Assembly (NCBI RefSeq): GCF_902806685.2
Contig: NC_048554.1
Span: 12,276,001 to 12,340,000, forward strand
Source of the DNA: Maniola hyperantus
Taxonomy: Eukaryota > Arthropoda > Insecta > Lepidoptera > Nymphalidae
Direction of reading: 5' to 3'
Length of the DNA: 64,000 nt
How positions within the stretch are numbered: the first letter of the stretch is position 1; every line of letters starts with the position of its first letter. Both the position numbers and the translations under genes were made by a program. The notes beneath the pieces were generated by a model that worked only from the letters and a program-made list of their open reading frames with translations, did not search any database and was not told the DNA's origin. This document shows positions 32,386 through 42,672 of this stretch, in pieces.

Positions 32386-32525
32386 GAGGGCGTCTGTGCA
32401 CGTATCGTTCGTATTCGTTTCGTTTTCGTAAAAATACGATACGTAGTGGCCGTCATACAAAACGTACGCACGCTCGTGCACTCATTTGATTAGGATCCGC
32501 CAGAATACTAATCAAATGAGTGCAG
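32386..32525. mobile_element. MITE related to 28271-28403
   Basis: gggcgtctgtgcacgtatcg at the left; gtaaaaatacga and ggccgtcatacaaa inside; right arm rearranged with a short hairpin (actcatttgattagg / ctaatcaaatgagt). Confidence 0.6.
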
Positions 32526-32848
32526 TTCCCAAGGGATTTTAAAAACTTGAAACGCTCACAGTTTCTCGCTTTTCTGTGGTAGAAAAGTGAAGGAAAAACA
32601 AAAAGTTTGAAGTGGTCCGTCTGAATAGACCCTTAGATAACAGAAACAAAACCAAAATATAATCCCGTGGATTCGCGCGCTAATATCCACACAAAGTTAT
32701 TCAATCACGAGCGATCTCAACAAATCCCCAAAGCGTTAAATATTTATATTGGAGTCAGTTTACTTTTGTAAATTCTGAGCACATACCACCGGATTCATCC
32801 AACAAATAGGATCAAAAGTTGTAATGGTTTGCTAACAATTGAGTTATA

Positions 32849-33145
32849 TCTCTACATAGTATAAAATAAAGTCGCTTCCCGCTGTCTGTATGTATGAACG
32901 CGTAGATCTTTTAAACTAAGCAACGGATTTTAATGCGGTTTTCACCAATAGATAAAGTGATTCAAGAGGAAGGTTTATAGCTATAGTTTAGTTCTCAAAA
33001 AATTAGAGATCCCTAGAGAAATTGAAATAATGTGAATTAGGTCGGAAAAAATCCTCTCATTTGAGAGTTTCCGAGGCAAATACACCTCAATGACACCACA
33101 TTAGTATCTACATTGCACCCATGCGAAGCCGGGGCGGGTCGCTAG
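32849..33145 (+). mobile_element. HelE Helitron-like element with A/T flanks
   Basis: Host A, then TCTCTACATAGTATAAAATA at the 5' end; the 3' end gcgaagccggggcgggtcgc ends CTAG, then host T. The interior (aacggattttaatgcggttt, gacaccacattagta) is unrelated to HelA/HelB. Confidence 0.75.
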
Positions 33146-33199
33146 TACATGATAAAACCAAGTAATATAAAAGTATTAATAACCCGTCTGCGGTTATTA

Positions 33200-33526
33200 A
33201 CCGTCCAGTAGTTTGAGCTGTGCGATCAGTCAGTCAGTCTGTCACCTTTTCTTTTATATATTTAGACTAGCTTATGCTCGCGACTTCGTCCGCGTGGACT
33301 ACACAAATTTCAAATCCCTATTTCACCCCCTTAGGGGTTGAATTTTCAAAAACCCTTTCTTAGCGGATGCCTACGTCATATTTCTGTTATCTGAGTCGTC
33401 GTCGTCAGTTACCGCATGCCAAATTTCAGCCCGATCCAGTAGTTTGAGCTGTGCGTTGATAGATCAGTCAGTCAGTCAGTCAGTCAGTCAGTCAGTCAGT
33501 CAGTCACCTTTTCCTTTTATATATTT
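33200..33526 (-). mobile_element. Head-to-tail HelA pair
   Basis: A truncated copy (33200-33266) ends tatatatttaga and is followed without any spacer by ctagcttatgctcgcgactt of a longer copy (33267-33526). On the - strand this reads CTAG then TCTAAATATA. Confidence 0.8.
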
Positions 33527-33538
33527 AAAGAAGATTTG

Positions 33539-33692
33539 TGCTAAAAACCTAATTACCTGCCAAAAATGATTCTAGGTCAACGAGAAGTATCCTATAAATT
33601 TTCATGACAGACACGACAGACAGACAGATTAACAGACAACAAAGGGATCCTATAAGGGTTCCTTTTTTTTTTGAGGTACGGAACCTAATAAA
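33539..33692 (+). mobile_element. GTTCC-family 3' half
   Basis: gattctaggtcaacgagaag, gacagacagac tract and ttgaggtacggaacct end. Confidence 0.7.
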
Positions 33693-34136
33693 CCAACAAA
33701 CAAACACACTTTTGCATTTATATTATGAGTCAGTGATAATATGATGATTCATTTAATAGATACATCAAAGCAACAAGTATTACAGTAAAATGAAAAGTGC
33801 CTACCATAAATACTGCTCGTCTACCGTTCCAGTTTAAGCGGCTCGTGTCAGTCGGGCGTCCAAATTAGTTTTGTGAATAATTTACGCTTGCATTCGTCAG
33901 TATGCTGGATATAAACAGAGAGAAAATGGCTGACAACTGACAAAAGGTTTCAATACCTACCTATAGTAATAGAGAGAGAGAGAGAGCCAGCGCTTGCTAG
34001 ACCTCAGTTATTTTATAAAAGCTGTAAGTTTAATTTCATAATATGTGAAAATCATGGCAACCCCCTGCCAGAACCCTTAAAGTTTAAAAGTTTAAGGGTG
34101 TCTAGCAGGAAGTTGCCACGATACTAAGGGTGAGAT
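33693..34136. other. Unassigned stretch with (GA)n
   Basis: Contains agagagagagagag at 33970 and a small inverted pair near 34055-34110 (ggcaaccccctgcc; cctgccagaaccctt / aagggtgtctagcagg). Confidence 0.4.
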
Positions 34137-34290
34137 CTATAGAGCGTACTCTGACTTAGGGCTGACGTCATTTTGACGTCAGCCGTAATAAAAATATACC
34201 TACTTACCATCAGCTCGAAACTTCAGTCTAGTGCTGACGTCATAAAATGGCGGCCACGCGCATTAGAAATTTGTGGGACTTATAACAGCC
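34137..34290. mobile_element. MITE relative of 9908-10050
   Basis: gctgacgtcattttgacgtc, accatcagctcgaaacttca and tgacgtcataaaatggcggc correspond inverted to the 9908 copy. The right end aaatttgtgggacttataa is conserved, the left end altered. Confidence 0.65.
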
Positions 34291-34302
34291 AGTTTGAGTT
34301 TT

Positions 34303-34641
34303 TTATTTCTTTTTTTTTTTATTCAGATACAAGTTAGCCCTTGACTGCAATCTCACCTGGTGGTAAGTGATGATGCAGTCTAAGATGATAGCGGGCTAAC
34401 CTGGAAGGGGTATGGCAGTTTTTATTAAACCCATACCCCTTTGGTTTCTACACGGCATCGAACCGGAACGCTAAATCGCTTGGCGGCACGGCTTTGCCGG
34501 TAGGGTGGTAACTAGCCACGGCCGAAGCCTCCCACCAGACCAGACCAGAAATTTAGAAATTATAAAATTCCAAACCCCTGCCAGGAATCGAACCCGGGAC
34601 CTCCCACTATTAAGCGCTCACCACTGCGCCAGGGAGGTCGT
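34303..34641 (-). mobile_element. SINE-1, full length
   Basis: T-run at 34309-34320, complete body, and inverted tRNA-like head with B box (ggaatcgaacccgggacc) and A box (cactgcgccagggaggtc). Confidence 0.9.
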
Positions 34642-34773
34642 TAAAAAGTTTTACGTAAGTTTTACGTAACCATTACCCGTGCCGCCTGCACACAGTTCTA
34701 TTGCATCGAAATATAAACTTCAAACTATAGCAAATGTATGGAAATAGGAAATAGAAACTATTACGTAAGTAAC

Positions 34774-35083
34774 AGTAAAGGTATGATTCCGAACCACGCT
34801 GCGCGCAGCAGCGCTGCCGCAACAGTGCTGTCGCCAGCTGTCACAGTGCTGTCGCGGCACTACTGGTCCCCATACAATCTCTATTTAAGCTTATATGACA
34901 TTACAGACCGAGCTAGGCAGCAATGTAGAGGAACATTGCTACCTAGCTCGGAATGTAATGTGATATAAGCTTATAGAGATTGTATGGGGATCAGTAGTGC
35001 CGCGACAGCACTGTGACAGCTGGTGACAGCACTGTTGCGGCAGCGCTGCTGCGTGCAGCGTGGTTCGGAATCATACCTTTACT
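34774..35083. mobile_element. 310-bp near-perfect palindromic MITE
   Basis: Arms from agtaaaggtatgattccgaa and ttcggaatcatacctttact pair almost completely through gcagcgctgcc, cacagtgctgtcgcggcac, tacaatctctat and ctagctcgg to a short centre near 34925. GC-rich outside, AT-rich inside. Confidence 0.85.
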
Positions 35084-35277
35084 ATTCGTTTTAAAGCGGC
35101 TGCTCTCCCCACAACCTAGCACCTAGAGCATTAGCCCTGACCTAGACTGAGTTTTAGTCCGCCCGATTAATTTACTGGAACCAGTAGGAATAAGATTAAT
35201 TTCGTTTCATATCGTACCTTCGGGAGAACGTTAAACCGTCTTTCCCAGTTATTATAACTAATATGTTTTCATATTTT

Positions 35278-35572
35278 TAGGGTTCCGTACCCGAAGGGTA
35301 CCAACGGGACCCTATTATTAAGACTTCGCTGTCCGTCCGTCTGTCTGTCATGCTGGTTGTATCTCGTGAACTATAATAGGTAGAGACCTGAAATTTTCAC
35401 AGAATGTGCATTTCTGTTGCCGCTATAACAAATACTAAAAATTTTCAAAATCGCCGCGATGAAATTTTAAAATTAAAAATTGTTATTATGTCGTGCCTAC
35501 CGTGTACGGGTAGGGGTATATTCGAGTGCGAGTCGAACTCGCATAGGCGAGTTCGACTCGCACTCGACGGAT
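35278..35572 (+). mobile_element. GGGTTCCGTACC / CACTCGACGG repeat
   Basis: gggttccgtacccgaagggt, tgtccgtccgtctgtctgtc, tgttgccgctataacaaata and a tail hairpin gcgagtcgaactcg; same family as the centre of 2761-4386 and 54920-55187. Confidence 0.7.
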
Positions 35573-36134
35573 TTTTATCATCGATTTTTATCGTAAAGAC
35601 GTCCTTGCTCTAGCTGTTATTATGAAAATAATGTCTGTTTATTTATTTAAATTTTAAAAACACAAACGAAATCCACTGAACCAATTTTTCCAAATGGATT
35701 ACTATTTTCAGTTTATTGTTTGTTTTGAATAAAACCCAGTCATAAAAGAACAAACAACGAAATATTTATGCACAAGGTCAAAGTCAACACATTTTAAAGG
35801 TCTTCTGTTTACCTTTTACCTTTATGTGTAAATAAAAGGTAGAAAATTAAGGTAGAAGCAAATACAAAGAAGTGATTGGGTAGAAGATTAAAAATCTCCG
35901 CCAACATGTGAAAGAAATTTTCAACTTTTTTAATAATTTTTTTTTAAACTTATTTATAATCAAATTAGATACAGAATAATTACATTTCGTGACTCTCGCC
36001 AAACTGGTGAAACTGAAACGAAATCTAGAAAATTAAGTTCAAACGTACTTTAAGTTAACTGTATAAGATTTGAAATAATTGAGATTTTTGGGGGGACAAG
36101 TACTAGCAAATAATTCTAACTACTTTTATGTCGG
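35573..36134. other. AT-rich unassigned stretch
   Basis: 35935-36010 (acttatttataatcaaatta, tgactctcgccaaactgg) is shared with 52370-52435; otherwise nothing recognised. Confidence 0.45.
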
Positions 36135-36634
36135 ACTCGATCAGGAAACTTTCCGTACCATCGTACAAGATTTATAACACTATGTACTGTTTCATTATTT
36201 TATTTGTATGGCGGCCATTTTGAAATTAACCGTCTTAGTTTTTTATTTTTTGTTGTTATAGCAGCTATAGAAATACACTCTGTGAACAATTTAACAATCT
36301 ACCTATTACCTTCAGACAGACAGACAGACAAATGGACACCAAAGGCGAAAGAAGTTATATACGGGGAAAGAAGTTAGTAGAGAGCTCTCTGTTACGTTAA
36401 TTTCTAAATTTCTGGTCTGGTCTGGTGGGAGGCTTCGGCCGTGGCTAGTTACCACCCTACCGGCAAAGCCGTGCTGCCAAGTGATTTAGCGTTCTGGTAG
36501 GATGCCGTGTGGAAACCAAAGGGGTGTGGGTTTAATAAACGTCCTTCCAGGTTAGCCCGCTTTCATCTTGGACTGCATCACCACTTACGATCAGGTGAAA
36601 TTGCAGTCAAGGGCTAACTTGTATCTTGTAAAAA
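36135..36634 (+). mobile_element. Repeat fragment followed by head-truncated SINE-1
   Basis: 36150-36330 (gtaccatcgtacaagattta, atggcggccattttgaaatt, gacagacagac) resembles the 3352-3797 repeat. SINE-1 runs from 36399 (aatttctaaatttctggtct) to the tail cttgtatcttgtaaaaaa. Confidence 0.7.
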
Positions 36635-37016
36635 ATCTTCTTTCCGTGGATAGGGTATAGCAATTGGCACCCTTTGGATACGGAACCCTATAAATATTCC
36701 ATTATAATCCTTTGTACTTTCTCGTAAAAGTAAGAATAAAATAATGTAAAAATTCGTAATCGAATGGAATCTTAAACCTGTCATCGATATAAAAATATCA
36801 AACAATTTATTTCATCCTAAAAAAATATTGAAGCACAAAAAATCGAGTTATCGTCAAGGGACGCCCCAAAGATTAAAAGTGATCTTGGGAAATTTTATTA
36901 GCAGCAAAGACATTTACTTATTCGGCAAAGCGGATATAGGGAAATTTTTATATAAGTACCAAAATTTTCATTTAATATTTTATATGATCTGCTTAATAAA
37001 ACAGCTTTTCCTTTTA
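36635..37016. other. Unassigned AT-rich stretch
   Basis: ggatacggaaccctataaat at 36678 hints at a degraded GTTCC end. The open frame at 36828-37055 is low-complexity AT-rich and unsupported. Confidence 0.35.
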
Positions 37017-37260
37017 AATCTATATACATTATACATAAAAGGAAAAGCTGACTGACATTATTCAGCTACTAATCTATCAACGCACAGCTCAAACTACTGG
37101 ACGGATTGGGCTGAAATTTGGCGTGCAGACTGCAGATAGCCAAGATAGCTGTACCAAATTTCATTAAAATCGGTAAAACTGTTGGGCAGTGAAAAGCTAG
37201 CAGACGGACAGACAGACAGATACATTTTCGCATTTATAATATTAGTGTACAGATTACTCT
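37017..37260. mobile_element. Chimera of HelA 5' half and inverted HelB 5' half
   Basis: tataaaaggaaaagctgact... cacagctcaaactactgg (HelA, +) passes at about 37140 into ctgtaccaaatttcattaaa, agctagcagacggacagaca and tttcgcatttataatattag (HelB inverted). Both 3' ends are missing. Confidence 0.75.
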
Positions 37261-37429
37261 CATCTTTAGATCACCCCAGTACTAGCTCCTTCCATTTGAT
37301 CGGATTTAAAAGCGGCCAATCTGGCTTGTGGATAATCCCTAACTAACCAGCTTGTTAGCAACGAAAGCAGCAGAACCGTAAGCTCTCTTTGTTACGTTGC
37401 CTTTATAGCGGGGAGTGTTCTAAGTAATT

Positions 37430-37790
37430 GTTTGACTTTATGTCACCATGTCTTTTCTACATCCACAATGTACGCCACCGAAAGAACTTTCACCCTCACC
37501 AACTGGCTGCCTGGTGTACTTCGACCAACGGGTGCCAGATTCTTTTTTCACGCACATGCAAAGTGAAACCACCTTACCCACTGAAAACCAGCGCTGCAGC
37601 TTGCTGCAGCATGATGCTGAGTGGGAGACCTATATTTGGTCACACGTAATCGTATATATATAGTATATTTTTATTATTATTATTTTGTACTTATCAGTTT
37701 AATTATGTAGATTGACTTAATTAGCTTTTATGGTTTATTGTAGTATTGTGATCAAATAAAAGTTTTCTTTCTTTCTTTCTTACCCTGAGG
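37430..37790 (+). pseudogene. 3' end of a non-LTR retrotransposon with TTTC tail
   Basis: Frames include FHPHQLAAWC and ILFSRTCK, typical of the C-terminus of CR1/Jockey-type ORF2 (related to 56044-56236), with stops and shifts. A polyadenylation-like caaataaaag and a TTTC microsatellite tail (tttctttctttctt) follow at 37757-37780. Confidence 0.65.
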
Positions 37791-38587
37791 CGGTGTTCCA
37801 ACTAGATTTCATTTTGAGGTTGTTCAATCAATAAATTCGTGAAGTACCATCCCTGCTATAAAACAGGGAAAAGTAGCCAAAGAGCAGCTTTCTTAACTAA
37901 TTTTTTTTTAAATTATGTCCGGTCTGTTACTAGTGTAATGTTATATATCTTTGCTCAGCAGCGAGTAGCAAAATTCTCAACATTTCTTATGAATGAATTA
38001 TTAAATTTTTCCCCAATGAAGGAGGACTTTTTGACATTTCTAAGTTAAACTGTCTTTTCTTGGAATGATTAATCACTAGTGAAAGTGGTAAAGCGAACAA
38101 AACATATTTTGAAGAAATTTGGCTTCTAAAAAAATTGAAACGAATATTCGCATATTTTTTGCATATTTGCATTCGCATTCCGCGAAATTACTGCGAATGT
38201 TTTGCGAATATAAATGAAAGTTTTTTTGATGTAATAGTTGGTTAATAATACAAAATCCATGAATTACTTATGTTTTATAATATAATAAAAAGTAACTTAA
38301 CCTCGTAATCACATTATCAGTCTTCTCTTTATCATTTGGTAACCAAGCCATAGCCAGGTAAAGGTCACCAAGCCATAGCCAAATGGCACCAAATTTGAAC
38401 TAAAACTGAAAACGCATTCGCGTTCGCGAATGTTGGCAGCAGATATTCGCATTCGCATTCGCGTCCGCGAATGTCCAAAATATAACATTCGTTAGATCTT
38501 AGACCTAGACTTACCTAAGCCATTCCGTCTGTATGCGTCGACCGTTAGGGTATTTTATTTCGAAAAGTGCTGTATCTATTCAAAATC
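37791..38587. other. Unassigned stretch with GCGAATATTCGCAT motifs
   Basis: 38140-38490 has repeated attcgcattcgc / gcgaatgtt motifs in both orientations; a similar motif family (gcggat) occurs at 59230-59325. No coding frame. Confidence 0.45.
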
Positions 38588-39415
38588 GAAAGTTAAATTG
38601 TACCCACCGTTTGTATGCTGTGACATATACGGCTGTTACAGTCGCCAGTTTTTTGATCTAAATCCACGGCTGAAATGTTTTCCCATTTTTGTCGGTCCCA
38701 TTTCTGTTCGTCACAAAGGTAGGTAATAAACCCGAATGGCCGTGTACTGTGTCACTTTTGTGTTTTTTGTGTCACACGTCTGGTTGTGTTGTAAAACTTG
38801 GTATTAAAATTCGTATTTATTGGTAGCCTTCCCTCTCTACGTCGTATCCCTTATTGATAGGGTTCGGGACCCTATCTATAATAGACTAGCTTATGCTCGC
38901 GACTTCGTCCGTGTGGACTACATACATTTTAAACCGCCCATTTAATCCACTTCGGGGTGGAATTTCGACAAATCCTTTCTTAGTGGATACTTTTACAAAG
39001 AACACACCCTCCAAATTGCATGTCTCTAGGACCAGCGGTTTAGGCTGTGTGTTGATATAATATAAGTCAGTCAGTCAGTCAGTCAGGACTTTGAATTTTA
39101 TATACACAGAAAGTCTAAAGTTAAACTGTACCTACCGTTTGTATGCTGTGACATATACGGCTGATACAGTTGCGAGTTTTTTGGTCTAAATCCACGGCTG
39201 AAATATGTTTTACCATTTTTTGTCGGTCCCATTTCTGTTCGTCACAAAGGTAGGTAATAAACCTGAATGGCCGTGTACTGTGTCACTTTTGTGTTTTTTG
39301 TGTCACACGTTTGGTTGTGTTATAAAACTTGGTATTAAAATTCGTATTTATTGGTAGCCAATATATCTTCCCGCTCTACGTCGGATCCCTTATTGCTGAG
39401 GTTCGGGACCCTATC
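38588..39415. repeat. About 290-bp direct duplication flanking a HelC copy
   Basis: aaagttaaa(t/c)tgtacc, accgtttgtatgctgtgaca, cggtcccatttctgttcgtc, ggccgtgtactgtgtcactt and ttcgggaccctatctata occur at 38588-38881 and 39117-39416 in the same order. A HelC copy separates them. Confidence 0.85.
38886..39109 (-). mobile_element. HelC copy
   Basis: ctagcttatgctcgcgactt at its 3' end, interior caccctccaaattgcatgtc, 5' end caggactttgaattttatat. Confidence 0.75.
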
Positions 39416-39417
39416 TA

Positions 39418-39844
39418 TAAAAGCCGGTCAAGTGCGAGTCAGACTCACGCACTGATGGTTCCGTATTACAATAATATTTTTTCGACATTTTGCACGATAA
39501 TTCAAAAACTATTATGCATAAAAATAAATAAAAATCTGTTTTAAAATAGAAAAGTAAAGCCCTTTTATATAATACCCCTCTTGTTATAGTTATCTCACTT
39601 TGAAAATTGAAAATACTAATATTTGTTCATAAACACATTTTAATTTTTTTCTGTGATATAACCTCAAATTCACGGTTTTCGGATTTATTCCTTTACTATA
39701 AGACCTAACTAATTACTAAATTTCATGATTCTAGGTCAGCGGTAAGTACCCTATAGGTTTTCTTGACATACACGACAGACAGACGACGAAGTGATCCTAT
39801 AAGGTTTCCTTTTTTCCTTTTGAGGTACGGAACCCTAAAAATGT
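39418..39844 (+). mobile_element. GTTCC-family repeat
   Basis: aagccggtcaagtgcgagtc to ttgaggtacggaaccctaaa. Confidence 0.8.
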
Positions 39845-40056
39845 CAAAAATAAGTCTTTAAAAACCTAAATTCACGCGGACAAAATAGCAGGAAATATAT
39901 AACAAATAATAATTATTATTACTATCAAAGTTCTTTATTAACTTTGAGAAGAAAATCTATTTCAAGTTTCCCAGTGAAGGGGTCTTAACCAAAGGCTTAC
40001 ATTTAAGCTCCACGAAGCCGTGGAAAGTCTGACAAACATTTTTCATAATATTACGA

Positions 40057-40374
40057 GTCATCATCATCATCATGATCAACCCATCACCGGCTCACTACAG
40101 AGCTCGGGTCTCCTCTCAGAGTGAGAAGGGTTTCGGCCATAGTCTACCACACTGGCCATGTGCGGATTGGTAGACTTCACACACCTTTTTGAGAACATTA
40201 TGGAGAACTCTCAGGCTGCAGGTTTCCTCACGTTTTCCTTCACCGTAAAGCAAGTGATATTTAATAATTAAAACGCACATAACTCCGAAAAGTTAGAGGT
40301 GCGTGCCCGGGATCGAACCCCCGACCTCCGATTAGAAGGCGGACGTCCTAACCACTAGGCTATCACAAGTTTGT
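40057..40374 (-). mobile_element. SINE-3, full length
   Basis: The GAT tail inverted (catcatcatcatgatcaacc) on the left, body ctctcagagtgagaagggtt, and inverted tRNA-like head with cgggatcgaacccccgacct and ggacgtcctaaccactaggc on the right. Confidence 0.85.
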
Positions 40375-40435
40375 AATAATGGCGAATATAAATTTAAAAC
40401 TAGCAAGCCAGCCCCGGTTTCGCACGGGTAAAATC

Positions 40436-40628
40436 ACTACCCATATTATTATAAATGCGAAAGTGTGTTTGTTTGTTTGTTGGTTTCTTGGTTTACTGGT
40501 TTGTCCCTCAATCACGTCACAAACGCAACGAATCGACTGGCCATAGTCTACCACGCTGGCGTGGTAGACTATGGCCAAAACCCCCCGTAGTAGTGAGCCG
40601 GTGATGGGTTGATCATGATGATGATTAT
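40436..40628 (+). mobile_element. HelB-variant 5' end joined to SINE-3 tail
   Basis: atattattataaatgcgaaa with TTGG repeats and caatcacgtcacaaacgcaa is followed at about 40545 by gcgtggtagactatggccaa and gatgggttgatcatgatgat. Confidence 0.65.
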
Positions 40629-40898
40629 TACAAAACACAAAGCGAGGAAGACCTTTAGAAGTAGAAGTAAACAAGGGGTTCGGCGTTTGTGAAATTATAT
40701 TAGCAGGATACAATAACAGCGTCACATAGAATGCTTGTATTTTCTGTGTCTATTTGCGCCACAATAATTTGACAAATTGTTACCGTAAAGTGGGGATTGC
40801 CTCAAATAATAAGAGGTAGCGATTTCCTATAGCGATAATTCTTTAAAATGGCGAGACATTCAAAAGCCAAGTTTCTTACGCATATACCTAATAATGTA
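40629..40898. other. Unassigned stretch
   Basis: No recognised repeat or coding frame. Confidence 0.4.
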
Positions 40899-40981
40899 TG
40901 GTATGCGACAGGTCGAGATGCCAATCAGGGCTTCCCCCCGCCTCATACCCCGATTGCTATCTCGACCTGTCGTGCACTATA
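40899..40981. mobile_element. GC-rich MITE, internally deleted copy
   Basis: tatgcgacaggtcgagatgc and tgctatctcgacctgtcgtg are the paired termini; most of the GC-rich centre is gone. Confidence 0.75.
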
Positions 40982-41256
40982 TACTTGAACTGATACTGTC
41001 GTATGCCCAGCTAATATTCGTTTCATTTAGATACCAAACGACCGTTAAGAAGTTTTGCTACGAAAAGTTTTTGCATTTAAGTGACAAGGCAGTCTAAGTT
41101 AAAAAGGGGTGTGGCAGTTTTATTATTAAACTTATATAACTATCTCAGCTTTTCTCTAAGGGTGGGATTTTTATCTTCAAACCTTATTCTCACGTTTCAT
41201 TTCTAGAACCAGTAATGTATGGGGTATACATATAAGTCAGATAGTTTATCATTTTA

Positions 41257-41451
41257 CTAGCTTATGCCCGCGACTTCATCTACACAAATTTCTATTTCCC
41301 CCATTAGGGGTTGAACTTTCAAAAATGCTTTTTTAGCAGATGTCTACGTCATAATAGCTATTTGCATGTGAAATTTCATCCCAATCCGTCCAGTAGTTTG
41401 AGCTGTGCGTTGATAGATCAGTCAGTCAGCTCTTCCTTTTATATTCATAGA
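41257..41451 (-). mobile_element. HelA copy
   Basis: Plus strand A|ctagcttatgcccgcgactt ... ttatattcataga|T; the hairpin has lost its gtggac half (cttcatctacacaaatt). Confidence 0.8.
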
Positions 41452-41489
41452 TATCTATGTGTTTCGTGAATATTTTTTAAGTTTTCTTG

Positions 41490-41781
41490 GATGGGTTCCT
41501 AACAAGTCACACTCAATCGTGTTAGTGTTACTCGTAGGGAGCTCATCGATATTTTTCTCCCATCGAGTGACACTGTTACTGGTTGCAACTTTTTTATCCA
41601 TTGTAATTCCCAACGAGTCACATGTTACTCTGGGTTTTTTTTTTTTTTTTTTTTTTAATAGATATAGCGAGCAAGCGAGCAGGCGGGTCACCTGATGTTA
41701 AGTGATTACCGCCGCCCATGAACATTTGCAGCACCAGAGGAGCCGCCGATGCGTTGCCGGTTGGGTGTGACTCGTTGGGAA
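41490..41781. mobile_element. CAACGAGTCACA inverted element containing a LINE 3' end
   Basis: attcccaacgagtcacatgt at 41605 and gtgtgactcgttgggaat at 41766 are inverted; cctaacaagtcacactcaat at 41498 is a further diverged copy. Between them lies an inserted LINE fragment. Confidence 0.6.
41636..41764 (-). pseudogene. Non-LTR retrotransposon 3' end with A tail
   Basis: On the - strand RQRIGGSSGAANVHGRR, stop, cttaacatcaggtgaccc, then an A tail (T-run 41636-41656). Same 3' family as 56044-56236. Confidence 0.7.
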
Positions 41782-42009
41782 TCTAAATATATAAAATGAA
41801 AAGGTGACTGACTGACTGACTGACTGACTGATCTATCAACGCACAGCTCAAACTACTGGACCGATCGGGCTAAAATTTGGCATGCAGATAGGTATTATGA
41901 CGTAGGCATCCGCTAAGAAAGGATTTTTGAAAACTCAACCCCTGAGGGGGTGAAATAGGAGTTTGAAATTTGTGTAGTCCACGCGGACGAAGTCGCGAGC
42001 ATAAGCTAG
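41782..42009 (+). mobile_element. HelA, first unit of a head-to-tail dimer
   Basis: Host A at 41781, TCTAAATATATAAAATG, full interior, hairpin and AAGCTAG at 42009, immediately followed by the next unit. Confidence 0.9.
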
Positions 42010-42224
42010 TCTAAATATATAAAAGGAAAAGGTGACTGACTGACTGATCTATCAACGCACAACTCAAACTACTGGACGGATCGGGCTGTGGCATGCAGGC
42101 AGATAGCTATTATAACGTAGGCATCCGCTAATAAAGGATTTTTGAAAATTCTACCCCTAAGGGGGTGAAATAGGGGTTTGAAATTTGTGTAGTCCACGCG
42201 GACGAAGTCGCGACCATAAGCTAG
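42010..42224 (+). mobile_element. HelA, second unit of a head-to-tail dimer
   Basis: TCTAAATATATAAAAGG starts directly after the preceding CTAG; ends CTAG at 42224 then host T. Confidence 0.9.
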
Positions 42225-42672
42225 TATTTATTATAATTTGCTCCGCGTTTTCCTTAGAATTGTACCACTTGAAGAGAAATGGACCGTCACAGAACACTAT
42301 GATCGATGATCAGGCTTCTTGTCCGCAAAAGCTGATTTTTGCGGATCCGAAAAATTCTCCGAAATGGAAATAGAATCATTTTTCTTTTACATTGGATGAC
42401 ATGATAAATATTAATAGATACTTACTGGTTATTTTTTTTTGGGTCTAAATCAAAACTATCATCTATATTATAATAAGTAGTCACAGTGTTGACCTTCTGA
42501 GCTTCTGAGATCCTCAAGCGTAACTTATTTGAACGTTTCAAGTTAACCTGATTACTCAATTTATACTCGAGCAGGTAAACCAATTTTAATACCCTGAATA
42601 ATCTTTTTTTATCAAAATTTTAATAGCATTTTCTAACCGTCAAATAACTTCTACTTCCCGCGACATCTACAC
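42225..42672. other. Unassigned AT-rich stretch
   Basis: No repeat ends or coding frame recognised. Confidence 0.4.

Noticed and set aside
33465..33505. Regular GTCA/CAGT repeats considered as a CRISPR-like array
   Set aside because: Units are 4 bp without spacers, part of Helitron copies in a eukaryotic context.
41455..41695. 78-codon frames on both strands over the same stretch
   Set aside because: The coincidence comes from a repeat region and T/A run; no similarity to known proteins.
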